A DNA stretch of 64,000 nucleotides from Mycobacterium sp. E796. GTDB lineage: Bacteria > Actinomycetota > Actinomycetes > Mycobacteriales > Mycobacteriaceae. Position numbers and translations under genes: made by a program. Positions 63,824-64,000 of the stretch are shown here, piece after piece (the first letter of the stretch is position 1; every line of letters begins with the position of its first letter). The notes below the pieces were generated by a model. That model ran no database searches and was not told the DNA's origin. It saw only the letters and a list, made by a program, of their open reading frames with translations. The stretch lies in contig NZ_LZKK01000212.1 in NCBI RefSeq assembly GCF_001672815.1, forward strand, positions 1 through 64,000, in the 5' to 3' direction.

Positions 63824-64000
63824 CCGGGTAAGGCACCGCGCCGATGACCGCGCCGCCGTTGAGCGGCGGTCCCAGCAGAACGTTGGTGGTGCCGGCGGCG
63901 GGGTCGTACTCGAGCAGCGACTGGGCGGGGCCGCAACCGGCGACCGTGGCTTTGAGGTCGAGGTTGCCGCCGTGGACGCCGATCACGTAGATGCTGTGAC
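63813..64000 (-). CDS. C-terminal part of an unknown protein (partial)
   Basis: The reverse frame open at the right edge ends SLLEYDPAAGTTNVLLGPPL, then GGAVIGAVPYPGEK and a stop at 63813-63815. The strand-like composition suggests another beta-propeller. It overlaps the NHL gene, so they form one operon. Confidence 0.6.
   Translation of the reverse strand, partial: HSIYVIGVHGGNLDLKATVAGCGPAQSLLEYDPAAGTTNVLLGPPLNGGAVIGAVPYPGEK

Noticed and set aside
62936-63847. Forward open frame of 303 codons with repeats
   Set aside because: Antisense of the NHL-repeat lipoprotein.

Overview
The window is high-GC actinobacterial DNA, almost certainly from a non-tuberculous Mycobacterium or a close relative. 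The markers are an MmpS/MmpL pair followed by a secreted DUF732 protein, a close paralogue of mycobacterial Crp, a mycofactocin-type SDR, F420/LLM-type oxidoreductases, an AveC-like membrane protein, and many acyl-CoA enzymes under TetR, GntR and IclR regulators. Most of the window is a lipid/acyl-CoA catabolic region with remnants of insertion sequences near both ends.

Layout. 1-5.4 kb: tail-to-tail thiolase ends in a 77-bp inverted repeat, an LLM oxidoreductase, an isochorismatase-like protein, a VOC protein and an acyl-CoA synthetase. 5.6-7.5 kb: two paralogous FadR-type GntR regulators. 7.9-13.8 kb: a small conserved protein, a second LLM protein, transposase and aldo/keto-reductase debris, a ferredoxin-P450 pair, a TetR and a thioesterase. 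14-23.7 kb: acyl-CoA dehydrogenase, two aldehyde dehydrogenases, a mycofactocin-type SDR, a double-length CaiB CoA-transferase, a thiolase-like protein and an SDR. 31-34.8 kb: a reverse-strand beta-oxidation operon (two acyl-CoA dehydrogenases, an enoyl-CoA hydratase and a dienoyl-CoA-reductase-like SDR). 41-49.9 kb: citryl-CoA-lyase-like and CaiB enzymes, IclR, a flavoprotein, an aldehyde dehydrogenase, a thiolase and an IS3 remnant. 50-61 kb: a phosphotransferase, three TetR regulators, mmpS/mmpL, Crp and AveC. 61.2-64 kb: repeat-built beta-propeller lipoproteins.

The most notable content is a seven-gene, end-to-end overlapping operon (24.5-31.0 kb). It holds a polyferredoxin with a BFD-like domain, a 470-residue protein that I propose is a divergent LarA-like nickel-pincer enzyme, a MoaB/CinA-fold protein, a divergent quinolinate-phosphoribosyltransferase-like protein, and the complete nickel-pincer nucleotide (NPN) cofactor pathway LarE, LarB and LarC. 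A divergent TetR gene and a perfect palindrome sit at its head. A second copy of the first three genes lies at 37.8-40.8 kb. Just upstream of it is a decayed larE fragment with an in-frame stop, as if a once complete duplicate lost its cofactor genes and now depends on the first locus. Ferredoxins beside both LarA-like proteins suggest an NPN-dependent redox reaction or a redox-activated enzyme, rather than the simple racemisation or epimerisation known for LarA. This functional reading is inference; the LarB, LarC and LarE identifications rest on clear motifs.
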